Position numbers and translations under genes: made by a program. 8,678 nt of DNA, taken from Bacillota bacterium (GTDB lineage Bacteria > Bacillota_A > Clostridia > Clostridiales > Clostridiaceae). Of this stretch, positions 1-5,528 are shown in pieces. The number at the start of each line of letters is the position of its first letter. Position 1 is the first letter of the stretch. The notes below the pieces were generated by a model. The model was given only the letters and a program-made list of their open reading frames with translations, did no database searches and had not been told where the DNA came from. Location: NCBI GenBank assembly GCA_021780795.1, contig JAJXYA010000099.1:1-8678 (forward strand), read 5' to 3'.

Positions 1-1219
1 AATACGTTATGATGAACAAGGTACTAGGGTAACTTATATAAAGGCATTGAGTGGCGCATTAAAGGTCAGAGATGAGATTAATTTAGGTTCTAATGAGAAT
101 ATTCTTTGCGAAAAAATTAGTCAAATAAGAGTTTATAATGGTAGTAAATTTAAAACCTTGGACAAGGTTTCAGCAGGAGAGATTTTTGGAGTAATAGGAT
201 TATCAAGTGCAGCTATAGGGAATGGAACAAAAGGGCTCAAGGAAAAGGTTAATTATGAAATGATTCCAACATTAAAGTCTAAGGTTCTATTTGACAATAC
301 CATAAATATAAAAGAGGTTTTAAGTTATTTTAAGATTTTAGAAGCAGAAGACCCTTCACTAAACATAACCTGGGAGGAAAGGCTACGGGAAATACAGGTC
401 CACGTTATGGGTGTTATTCAATTAGAGGTTTTAAAGCAATTGGTGGAAGAAAGATTTAATCTTTCAGTGAACTTTGGACCCTGTGAAATTCTTTACAAAG
501 AGACTATTTTGAGAGAAGTGAATGGATATGGGCATTTTGAACCTTTGGGACATTATGCAGAGGTTCAGCTTAAATTGGAGATGGCAGAAAGAAATAGTGG
601 AATTACATTTAATAATGTATGTCATACTGATGATTTAACCATTGGTAACCAAAATTTAGTTCGTACGCATATTTATGAAAGAGAGCATCATGGAATATTA
701 ACAGGCTCTCCAATAACTGATATAAAGATTACTTTAGTAACGGGAAGAGCACATAATAAACATACCAGCGGTGGAGATTTTCGTGAGGCAACACTTAGGG
801 CATTAAGGCATGGACTTGAAAAGGCCAAAAATGTGCTACTAGAGCCTTATTATAGATATAAAATAGAAGTAGAGTTAGATTATATGGGAAGAATTTTATC
901 AGATATACAAAAATTAAATGGTTTTTTTGAGCCACCACAAATGTACTATAATAAAGCCACCATAATAGGAAGAGGACCCGTGGCTACCTTTATGAATTAT
1001 GGTATAGAATTTATTTCAATAACAAAAGGAAAAGGGAAAATTAATTTTATAGTTGATGGATATGATATTTGTCATAATGAAGAAGAAGTTATTAAAAAAA
1101 TAGGTTACGATAAAAATGCAGATATTGAGTACACAGCTACTTCAATCTTCTGCTCGAAGGGACAAGCTTTCCTAGTAATGGGAGATGGGGCTGAGGGTTA
1201 CATGCATTGTTTAAAGTAG
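1..1219 (+). CDS. EF-G-like ribosomal-protection-family GTPase (Tet(M)-like), C-terminal part
   Basis: The gene is cut by the window edge. The frame is open back to base 2, and the residues before the TTG at 47 (IRYDEQGTRVTYIKA) match the EF-G/Tet(M) domain II pattern, so 47 is not the real start. About 405 residues are visible. They cover the end of domain II (YIKALSGALKVRD), domain III (EDPSLNITWEERLREIQVHV and the following MGVIQLEVLKQL), domain IV (GYGHFEPLGHYAEVQLKLEM, then GGDFREATLRALRHGLEKAK) and EF-G domain V (LLEPYYRYKIEVELDYMGRI). The N-terminal GTPase domain lies outside the window. Proteins of this class bind the ribosomal A-site region and use GTP; true Tet(M)/Tet(O) members dislodge tetracycline. 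The last 25 or so residues (SIFCSKGQAFLVMGDGAEGY) resemble a chromosomal clostridial branch of the superfamily rather than the Tet(M) tail, so tetracycline resistance should not be assumed. Family call firm, exact role uncertain. Confidence 0.85.
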   Translation, partial: IRYDEQGTRVTYIKALSGALKVRDEINLGSNENILCEKISQIRVYNGSKFKTLDKVSAGEIFGVIGLSSAAIGNGTKGLKEKVNYEMIPTLKSKVLFDNTINIKEVLSYFKILEAEDPSLNITWEERLREIQVHVMGVIQLEVLKQLVEERFNLSVNFGPCEILYKETILREVNGYGHFEPLGHYAEVQLKLEMAERNSGITFNNVCHTDDLTIGNQNLVRTHIYEREHHGILTGSPITDIKITLVTGRAHNKHTSGGDFREATLRALRHGLEKAKNVLLEPYYRYKIEVELDYMGRILSDIQKLNGFFEPPQMYYNKATIIGRGPVATFMNYGIEFISITKGKGKINFIVDGYDICHNEEEVIKKIGYDKNADIEYTATSIFCSKGQAFLVMGDGAEGYMHCLK

Positions 1220-1241
1220 GGATAGCTCAAATGAGAAAGAG

Positions 1242-1270
1242 GCATTTCTAAGATTAATCTTAAGAAATGC
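1242..1270. repeat. Inverted repeat (hairpin 1 of a tandem pair)
   Basis: GCATTTCT (1242-1249) pairs with AGAAATGC (1263-1270), and the stem continues inward through AAGATT/AATCTT with a single bulged A at 1262. The stem is about 14 bp with almost no loop. It lies 22 bases past the stop of the Tet(M)-like gene, and the convergent small gene also ends nearby. It has no U-tract on either strand, so it may protect a 3' end or act with the next hairpin rather than terminate by itself. Confidence 0.6.
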
Positions 1271-1275
1271 ATAGA

Positions 1276-1306
1276 GAAGGAGCTTGTTTTGAAAACGAGC
1301 TCCTTC
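1276..1306. terminator. Hairpin between convergent genes, possible bidirectional terminator
   Basis: GAAGGAGCT (1276-1284) pairs with AGCTCCTTC (1298-1306), extended inward by a T-G wobble and GTTTT/AAAAC. This gives a long GC-containing stem between two converging genes, which suggests transcription termination for the Tet(M)-like gene and the small minus-strand gene. The weak point is the tail: the plus strand continues TAAAAAATATT and the minus strand TCTATGC, so neither has a classical U-run. Termination is inferred from position and stem strength. Confidence 0.5.
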
Positions 1307-1344
1307 TAAAAAATATTGGTCAAAACAATTATATTATTTATTTT

Positions 1345-1533
1345 CTACTCTCTGTAATTTGAAAGCGTATCAGTTGCTGCCTGCAATGCAGTTTGAACAG
1401 CATTAAGAGTATTCTGAATTTGTTGCCTGTTTTCTTCTTTTTCTACTGTGTTTACGGCTTCAGTTAAACAAGTCCTTGAAGTTTGAAGTTTGTGATATAC
1501 ATCCTCAACGTGTTGTCTTGCATTCTTCTCCAT
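1345..1533 (-). CDS. Small helical hypothetical protein, 62 aa
   Basis: This short gene is real by its signals. A textbook Shine-Dalgarno (TAAAGGAGGA on the minus strand, 1541-1550) sits 7 bases before the ATG, and a TATAAT -10 lies about 20 bases further up. The product has no signal peptide or membrane segment. It is rich in Q, N, T and E, has a single Cys (residue 23), and reads as two amphipathic helices: about residues 3-30 (VEDVYHKLQTSRTCLTEAV) and 34-60 (NRQQIQNTLNAVQTALQAAT), joined by a KEEN turn. The layout suggests a small soluble helical-hairpin or coiled-coil protein. It is divergent from a DUF421 protein. Bacilli pair DUF421 with the small helical DUF1657 domain, and size and layout are vaguely similar, but I cannot show homology. 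Function unknown. Confidence 0.8.
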   Translation of the reverse strand: MEKNARQHVEDVYHKLQTSRTCLTEAVNTVEKEENRQQIQNTLNAVQTALQAATDTLSNYRE

Positions 1534-1565
1534 AGTGAATTCCTCCTTTAGTTCTTAATAATACG

Positions 1566-1571
1566 ATTATA
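1566..1571 (-). promoter_or_regulatory. Candidate -10 box for the 62-aa gene
   Basis: The minus strand reads TATAAT here, 32 bases before the ATG and upstream of the strong ribosome binding site. The expected -35 position, about 17 bases further up, is only T-rich (TTTTTT or TTTCAG). The site is therefore a good -10 with a weak -35, and an alternative sigma factor is possible. Confidence 0.45.
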
Positions 1572-1651
1572 GTATTTGAATTTCACTGAAAAAAATACTT
1601 AGATAAAAAAATTATTTGGTGTATAACGTTACGTTGTTTGTATATAAGTAG

Positions 1652-1690
1652 ATAAATTTAAATAATATAAATTTAAATAATATAAATTTT
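1652..1690. repeat. 15-bp AT-only tandem repeat, about 2.6 copies
   Basis: The unit ATAAATTTAAATAAT occurs perfectly at 1652-1666 and 1667-1681, followed by a partial third copy (ATAAATTTT, 1682-1690). It lies between the divergent 62-aa and DUF421 genes, 52 bases before the DUF421 start. The array contains only A and T, so it could be intrinsically curved or easily melted promoter DNA, or simply replication slippage in AT-rich sequence. Confidence 0.75.
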
Positions 1691-1742
1691 AAAATTATAA
1701 ATAGTAAACAATATAGATAATAATTACTAAGGATGTGTTTAA

Positions 1743-2426
1743 ATGAAAGGTTATTTAATCCTCTTTTTCAGATCGGTTATTACCTATTTTGTTTTGGTTG
1801 TTTTAGCGAGAATTATGGGAAGAAAACAAATATCTCAGTTGACATACTTTGATTATGTGGTTGGAATAACAATTGGTTCTATTGCATCAGTAGCCTCAAT
1901 AGATAAACATGTTAACATGTTTGAGGCTATTTTTTCTATTATTATATGGAGTGCTCTTACAATACTGCTTTCGGAAATAACTTTAAAAAATATTAAATTA
2001 AGATTATTGATAGATAGCGAACCATTATTAATTATAGATAAAGGAAAAGTTATTTATAAAAATATGAGGAAAGCTAGATATAACATGGGAGATTTGTTAA
2101 TGCAGCTGAGAGAGAAGGATGTTTTTTATATTACTGATGTAGAAATAGCAATATTAGAGCCAGATGGTAAACTTAGTGTTTTAAAAAAGGCAGAGAAAAA
2201 CGCACTAACTACAGAAGATATGAATATTAAAACACCTAGAACTGGTATGATGGTAGATATTATTTTAGATGGAAAGATTTTATTTTCACATTTACCGCAA
2301 ATTAAAAAAGATGAAGCTTGGGTTGTTGCACAATTAAAAGCAAGAAATATTGACAATATTAGGGATGTAGTGTTCGTAGGTATTCAAGCAGATGAACAGA
2401 TATATATTGTTACTAAGGACAAATAA
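1743..2426 (+). CDS. DUF421 / YetF-family membrane protein
   Basis: A 227-residue protein of normal length for the DUF421 (YetF/YdfR/YkjA-like) family. The N-terminal third is membrane-embedded, with probable helices at about 4-22, 36-53 and 59-78. The family signature is present in the first loop (RIMGRKQISQLTYFDYVVGI, residues 23-42). The soluble part follows from about residue 85, with the typical LLIIDKGKVIYKNMRKAR (95-112), MGDLLMQLREKDVFYITDVE (115-134) and AILEPDGKLSV (136-146). Members are common in spore formers; a DUF421 protein (2Duf) has been linked to spore membrane properties and heat resistance in Bacillus, but the biochemical role is unclear. The ATG at 1743 is preceded by TAAGGA (1728-1733) at 9-base spacing and begins directly with the first hydrophobic helix. 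It appears monocistronic. Family call firm, function unknown. Confidence 0.92.
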   Translation: MKGYLILFFRSVITYFVLVVLARIMGRKQISQLTYFDYVVGITIGSIASVASIDKHVNMFEAIFSIIIWSALTILLSEITLKNIKLRLLIDSEPLLIIDKGKVIYKNMRKARYNMGDLLMQLREKDVFYITDVEIAILEPDGKLSVLKKAEKNALTTEDMNIKTPRTGMMVDIILDGKILFSHLPQIKKDEAWVVAQLKARNIDNIRDVVFVGIQADEQIYIVTKDK

Positions 2427-2507
2427 ATAATCATTTAACATAATGATAAAAGTAAGTTTTCATAAAGGCTGAATAATGTATTGTGATGTATGTTTTAAGA
2501 GTGGATA

Positions 2508-2529
2508 TAAGTTACTTTAAAGTAACTTA
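2508..2529. promoter_or_regulatory. 22-bp perfect palindrome, candidate operator
   Basis: The half-site TAAGTTACTTT (2508-2518) is followed at once by its exact reverse complement (2519-2529). There is no loop and no following T-run, so it fits a protein-binding site better than a terminator. MarR- and HxlR-type dimeric repressors bind perfect palindromes of this size. No such regulator is encoded in the window, so the partner is unknown. Confidence 0.55.
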
Positions 2530-2568
2530 ACTTACAAAAAGGTGCGTACTAGTAATTATAAATTAATA

Positions 2569-2580
2569 TAAGTATACTTA
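2569..2580. promoter_or_regulatory. 12-bp palindrome related to the upstream one, overlapping a -10-like TATACT
   Basis: TAAGTATACTTA has the same TAAGT/ACTTA ends as the 22-bp palindrome. Both elements run into the same 10-mer ACTTAACTTA (2525-2534 and 2576-2585), exactly 51 bases apart, close to five helical turns. TATACT (2573-2578) inside it could be a -10 box for the ABM-domain gene. That would place a bound repressor over the promoter. The -35 is not convincing. Confidence 0.45.
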
Positions 2581-2702
2581 ACTTATAGTTATAGAAAAGA
2601 TATATTTACAAAAGGCGGAGTAAAATAAAAAAATTTACATAACCAAAACTTATTAAATTTAAATAGTGAGATCTATAAATTATGAAAAGAGGATGATGAA
2701 TA

Positions 2703-2987
2703 ATGATTACTATAGTTGCAAAGTCTGTTATAAAAGAAGGTAGAGTAGAAGAATTTAAAGCTTTAACAAAAGAGCTTATTGATGAGAGCAGAAAAGAAGT
2801 TGGTTGCATATCATATAATTTAAATCAAGACTTAAATAATAAAAACGTATTGACCTTTATTGAGGAATGGGAAGATAAAGAGGCAATAGCATTACATAAT
2901 AATAGTACACATTTTACTACAATAGTGCCTAAACTTGGAGAACTTCGAGAAAAAGCTTCAGAAATAAATTTATATGAAAGAGTTTGA
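2703..2987 (+). CDS. ABM-domain protein, putative quinol monooxygenase (YgiN-like)
   Basis: A 94-residue single-domain protein of the antibiotic biosynthesis monooxygenase (ABM, dimeric alpha/beta barrel) family. It shows the expected order: strand MITIVAKSVIKEGRVEEF (1-18), helix ALTKELIDESRKEVGC (20-35), strand ISYNLNQD (36-43), strand VLTFIEEWEDKEAIALH (49-65) and the conserved H-x4-HF (H65, H70) before the final helix. Some members (YgiN, ActVA-Orf6) oxidise quinols or polyketides without cofactor, and others bind haem; the substrate cannot be read from this sequence. No signal peptide is present, so it should be cytoplasmic. The ATG at 2703 is the only in-frame start, with AGAGG ten bases upstream. 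The gene stands alone between a palindromic control region and a strong terminator, which fits an inducible stress-type gene. That last point is inference. Confidence 0.88.
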   Translation: MITIVAKSVIKEGRVEEFKALTKELIDESRKEVGCISYNLNQDLNNKNVLTFIEEWEDKEAIALHNNSTHFTTIVPKLGELREKASEINLYERV

Positions 2988-3020
2988 TCCAGGTTTGGTT
3001 TTAATTATGGATAAAAAATT

Positions 3021-3048
3021 AAAGCAGTCTTATTTAGGCTGCTTTTTT
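3021..3048 (+). terminator. Rho-independent terminator after the ABM-domain gene
   Basis: AAAGCAG (3021-3027) pairs with CTGCTTT (3039-3045), extended by T-G and C-G pairs around the loop TTATTTA, and runs straight into TTTTTT (3043-3048). It sits about 33 bases after the stop codon. A classical terminator on the plus strand. Confidence 0.9.
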
Positions 3049-3070
3049 CAATTTTCAATGGTAAAATAAG

Positions 3071-3076
3071 TATAAT
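3071..3076 (+). promoter_or_regulatory. Candidate -10 box (TATAAT) for the MATE gene
   Basis: A perfect TATAAT lies 34 bases before the MATE start and just after the preceding terminator, so the MATE gene probably has its own promoter. At 17-18 base spacing the -35 would be TCAATT or TTCAAT, which is weak. Confidence 0.5.
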
Positions 3077-3110
3077 AGACTCTTAAATCAATGTACTGGA
3101 GGATAGAGTT

Positions 3111-4451
3111 ATGACTGGAGATATGACTGAAGGAAGTTCATCAAAAATTTTAATAAACTTTGCTATTCCTATGGTGGTTGGAAATATATTTCAACAACTT
3201 TATAATACAACAGATGCCATAATAGTTGGAAGATTTATTGGAAAGAATGCATTGGCTTCAGTAGGGGTTGCAAACCCAATTATGTCAATAGCAATTTTCT
3301 TTATATTTGGTATTTGTATTGGCACATCTGTACTTATGTCACAGTTATTTGGAGCAGGAAAATATAAAACCTTAAAGAAGGAAGTTTCCACAGCTTTAAT
3401 CGCAGGAATAATTTTTACTTTAGCAATGACTATTGTCTGTGTTTCTCTTTCAAGATGGGCTCTTCTTATAACTGGTACACCAAGGGAGATTTTGAATGAT
3501 GCTAATATATTTTTAAAAATAATATTTGGTGGACTAATTTTTTCGTTTTTATATAATTTTTATTCATCTGCACTTAGAGCTATAGGTGATTCAAAAACTC
3601 CTTTAATTTTTCTTATAATCTCTTGTATTCTTAATGGAATTTTATGTGTTATTTTCGTGGGGGTTTTTAAGTTTGGTGTAGCTGGTTCTGCAATAGCCAC
3701 AGTAATTGCACAAGGTGTATCATCTATATTGTGTATAGTATATGTTTATATGAAGATTCCCTTAATTAGGCTTAAACCAAATGAGTTAGTTATAGACAAG
3801 CCTTTGTTAAAACGAACTATACAGTATAGCTGGGTATCAGCACTACAGCAAACTTGCTTATATATTGGACGTTTATTAGTTCAAGGTGTTGTTAATCCAT
3901 TTGGGACCAATGCCATAGCCGCCTATAATTCTGTTACAAGGATTGATGCTTTTGTGTTGTCTCCTGGTGATAGCTTTGCTGCATCTGTTGCTACCTATTC
4001 TGCCCAAAATAAGGGAGCGGAAAAGCAAGATAGGATTGTGGAAGGATATAAAAAAAGTAATATTATAATTACCGTATACAGTGTTGCAACTGCTTTGATA
4101 GTATTTTGCGGAGCTACAAGCATTATGAAGTTTTTCGTGGCAAGCTCTGAAAAAGAGGTTATATCAATAGGTGTGGAATACTTAAAAGTAATGTCTGTAT
4201 TCTATGTGCTTTCAGGCTTTTGCAACATTTTTCAAGGATTATTTAGGGGTGTTGGGAAACTTCGTATAACACTTATTGCAACTATTATGCAGATTTCTGT
4301 AAGAGTTATATTATCGTATATTTTTGCACCATATGTAGGAATTCTAAGTGTGAGTTATGGAGTTGCTGCTGGATGGATTTTAATGATTATCTATGAAGGC
4401 TTAGCTTGTAAAAAATATTTTAAAAAGGAACTTTCCAAAATTGAATTATAA
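3111..4451 (+). CDS. MATE family multidrug/cation antiporter
   Basis: A 446-residue inner-membrane transporter with the two-repeat, 12-helix layout of MATE pumps, which expel drugs or other organic compounds in exchange for Na+ or H+. Repeat 1 opens with FAIPMVVGNIFQQLYNTTDA (17-36) and IIVGRFIGKNALASVGVANP (37-56), and contains SALRAIGDSKTPLIF (153-167). Repeat 2 begins around residue 232 and has the matching GLFRGVGKLRITLIA (376-390). A hydrophilic linker lies around 216-235. Length is normal and the frame intact. The start ATG is preceded by GGAGG at 8-base spacing, and the N-terminal MTxDMTEGS is typical of the family. A second ATG four codons in is less well placed. The gene looks monocistronic, with no linked regulator of the MarR type, so its substrate cannot be inferred from context. 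The family call is secure; the subfamily (MepA/DinF-like clostridial pump) is a guess. Confidence 0.95.
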   Translation: MTGDMTEGSSSKILINFAIPMVVGNIFQQLYNTTDAIIVGRFIGKNALASVGVANPIMSIAIFFIFGICIGTSVLMSQLFGAGKYKTLKKEVSTALIAGIIFTLAMTIVCVSLSRWALLITGTPREILNDANIFLKIIFGGLIFSFLYNFYSSALRAIGDSKTPLIFLIISCILNGILCVIFVGVFKFGVAGSAIATVIAQGVSSILCIVYVYMKIPLIRLKPNELVIDKPLLKRTIQYSWVSALQQTCLYIGRLLVQGVVNPFGTNAIAAYNSVTRIDAFVLSPGDSFAASVATYSAQNKGAEKQDRIVEGYKKSNIIITVYSVATALIVFCGATSIMKFFVASSEKEVISIGVEYLKVMSVFYVLSGFCNIFQGLFRGVGKLRITLIATIMQISVRVILSYIFAPYVGILSVSYGVAAGWILMIIYEGLACKKYFKKELSKIEL

Positions 4452-4463
4452 TACATCTAAAAA

Positions 4464-4497
4464 AGGGGACTTATAATATTTTGATTATAAGTCTCTT
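4464..4497 (-). terminator. Terminator of the LysR gene, overlapping its stop codon
   Basis: GACTTATAAT (4468-4477) pairs perfectly with ATTATAAGTC (4484-4493) around a six-base loop, and four more outer pairs (two of them G-T) extend it to 14 bp. On the minus strand the stem is followed by CCCCTTTTTTAG, a U-run typical of an intrinsic terminator. Its 5' arm encodes the last residues and stop of the LysR gene. On the plus strand the stem is followed only by ATGCTTTTTAT, so it may also stop the MATE transcript, but less efficiently. Confidence 0.82.
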
Positions 4498-5381
4498 ATG
4501 CTTTTTATATAATTTTTCAACATATCTATAAATACTAGAGTACCCTTTGATGGAAGGATTCCTTTTTGCAAAATGTAGGAAAAGTTACGAGTATATTGCT
4601 GAGTAGTTTCTAAAATAGAAATTTCTTTATTTCTTAATGCAGGTTCGGTAACAAGAGAAGATATAAAGGTAATTCCTAAGTTATTTCTAACTGCTTCTTT
4701 TACCGAATAATTACTTCCAAATACAATAACATTTTTAGCATTAATATTATTAGTAGATAAAAAAAGGTTTAGATACTCTCTAGTTCCTGAACCAATCTCT
4801 CTACTAATCCAGGTTTGATTTTGCAATTGTTCAATTGAAAATGCTCTATTAACTATATGATGATTGTAAGGAACAGCGACCACCATTTTATCTTTATAGA
4901 AATCATTAATTACAAAACCCGAAGAAGGAACTGTGCCTTCAACTAATGCTAAATCAACTTGAAAACTTTTAACTTTTTCACAAATATTATGGGTATTTTC
5001 AATTGTAACTTCTAACTCTAACTCTGGATATGCTTTGGTAAATTGCCCTAAAAAAGTTGGCAAAACATACTCTCCAATGGTAAAACTAGCTCCTATACGT
5101 AGGCGACCTTTTACAACATTTCCATAATCAAGTAAGTCACCTTTTGTATCCTCTAATATTTTAATAATTTGTTTTGAACGTTCATAAAGCAAATCACCTG
5201 ATTCAGTTACATATATATTCTTTTGCTTAATAGAGCGCTGTATCAACGTTGTACTAAAGTACGCTTCAAGATGCTTAATATGTAAGCTTACACTAGGTTG
5301 AGATAAATTAATAGCTTCGGCGGCTTTAGTAAAATTTTGATATTCCACAACTGCTATAAAAGTTTTAAGTTCCTCTATCAT
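4485..5381 (-). CDS. LysR-family transcriptional regulator, CysL/YeiE-like
   Basis: A 298-residue regulator of standard LysR length. The N-terminal winged HTH is clear (FTKAAEAINLSQPSVSLHIK, residues 17-36), followed by the linker helix (about 58-88). The periplasmic-binding-protein-like effector domain starts at VVKGRLRIGASFTIGEYVLP (89-108). The loop REIGSGTREYL (194-204) and SNYSVKEAV (223-231) are features of the CysL/YeiE/CysB-type sulfur-linked branch, where such loops bind small anions. The ATG at 5381 has AAAGGATG nine bases upstream. The gene is divergent from a YeiH-type exporter, the same arrangement as yeiE-yeiH in enterobacteria, so it most likely controls that exporter and itself in response to a sulfur oxyanion such as sulfite. 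The family is certain. The ligand and target are inferred from context and motif resemblance. Confidence 0.93.
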   Translation of the reverse strand: MIEELKTFIAVVEYQNFTKAAEAINLSQPSVSLHIKHLEAYFSTTLIQRSIKQKNIYVTESGDLLYERSKQIIKILEDTKGDLLDYGNVVKGRLRIGASFTIGEYVLPTFLGQFTKAYPELELEVTIENTHNICEKVKSFQVDLALVEGTVPSSGFVINDFYKDKMVVAVPYNHHIVNRAFSIEQLQNQTWISREIGSGTREYLNLFLSTNNINAKNVIVFGSNYSVKEAVRNNLGITFISSLVTEPALRNKEISILETTQQYTRNFSYILQKGILPSKGTLVFIDMLKNYIKSIRDL

Positions 5382-5405
5382 AAAATTTCATCCTTTCTTC
5401 GAATC

Positions 5406-5420
5406 ATTAAATATTCTAAT
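5406..5420. promoter_or_regulatory. LysR-type operator, ATTA-N7-TAAT
   Basis: The inverted repeat ATTA (5406-5409), seven bases, TAAT (5417-5420) satisfies the T-N11-A rule (T5407, A5419) for LysR-type recognition sites. It lies 24 bases upstream of the LysR start, inside the shared divergent region, as expected for a site used both for autorepression and for activation of the exporter. A second symmetrical element, TATCATGATA (5424-5433), follows directly and could be part of an extended binding region. Confidence 0.6.
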
Positions 5421-5442
5421 GGTTATCATGATATATGTATAT

Positions 5443-5471
5443 TTTACTTATGATTATACATCTATTATACT
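5443..5471 (+). promoter_or_regulatory. Candidate promoter of the YeiH-type exporter
   Basis: TTTACT (5443-5448) and TATACT (5466-5471) are 17 bases apart and each resembles the sigma-A consensus (4 of 6 and 5 of 6). The -35 lies about 22 bases downstream of the LysR box, a normal distance for activation. The leader that follows contains a short inverted repeat CTTCA-TG-TGAAG (5492-5503). Confidence 0.5.
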
Positions 5472-5528
5472 CAAACATATAAAAAAGATCACTTCATGTG
5501 AAGAGAATGTTTTGAAAGGATGATATAA

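Larger units (their letters stand above)
2427..2702 (+). other. Intergenic region with operator-like palindromes, no gene seen
   Basis: This stretch between the DUF421 gene and the ABM-domain gene has no credible coding frame. It holds the two related palindromes listed separately, an 8-bp palindrome TACTAGTA (2547-2554), and the ribosome binding site for the next gene (AGAGG near 2688-2692). A ribosome-binding-like AAAGGCGGAG at 2611-2620 is not followed by a start codon. A short ATCATT/AATGAT hairpin at 2430-2447 follows the DUF421 stop but lacks a U-tail. Confidence 0.6.

Noticed and set aside
47..49. TTG at 47 as the start of the Tet(M)-like gene
   Set aside because: The frame remains open to the window edge with conserved domain II residues upstream, so the gene starts outside the window.
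2430..2447. Hairpin after the DUF421 gene as a terminator
   Set aside because: The stem is only six A/T-rich pairs (ATCATT/AATGAT) and is followed by A residues, not a U-run.
2611..2620. AAAGGCGGAG as the ribosome binding site of a hidden small gene
   Set aside because: No ATG, GTG or TTG follows at a usable distance, and no open frame of interest starts there.
2606..2809. A 67-codon minus-strand frame crossing the ABM gene start
   Set aside because: It overlaps the leader and first third of a convincing plus-strand gene, and its translation resembles low-complexity antisense rather than a protein.
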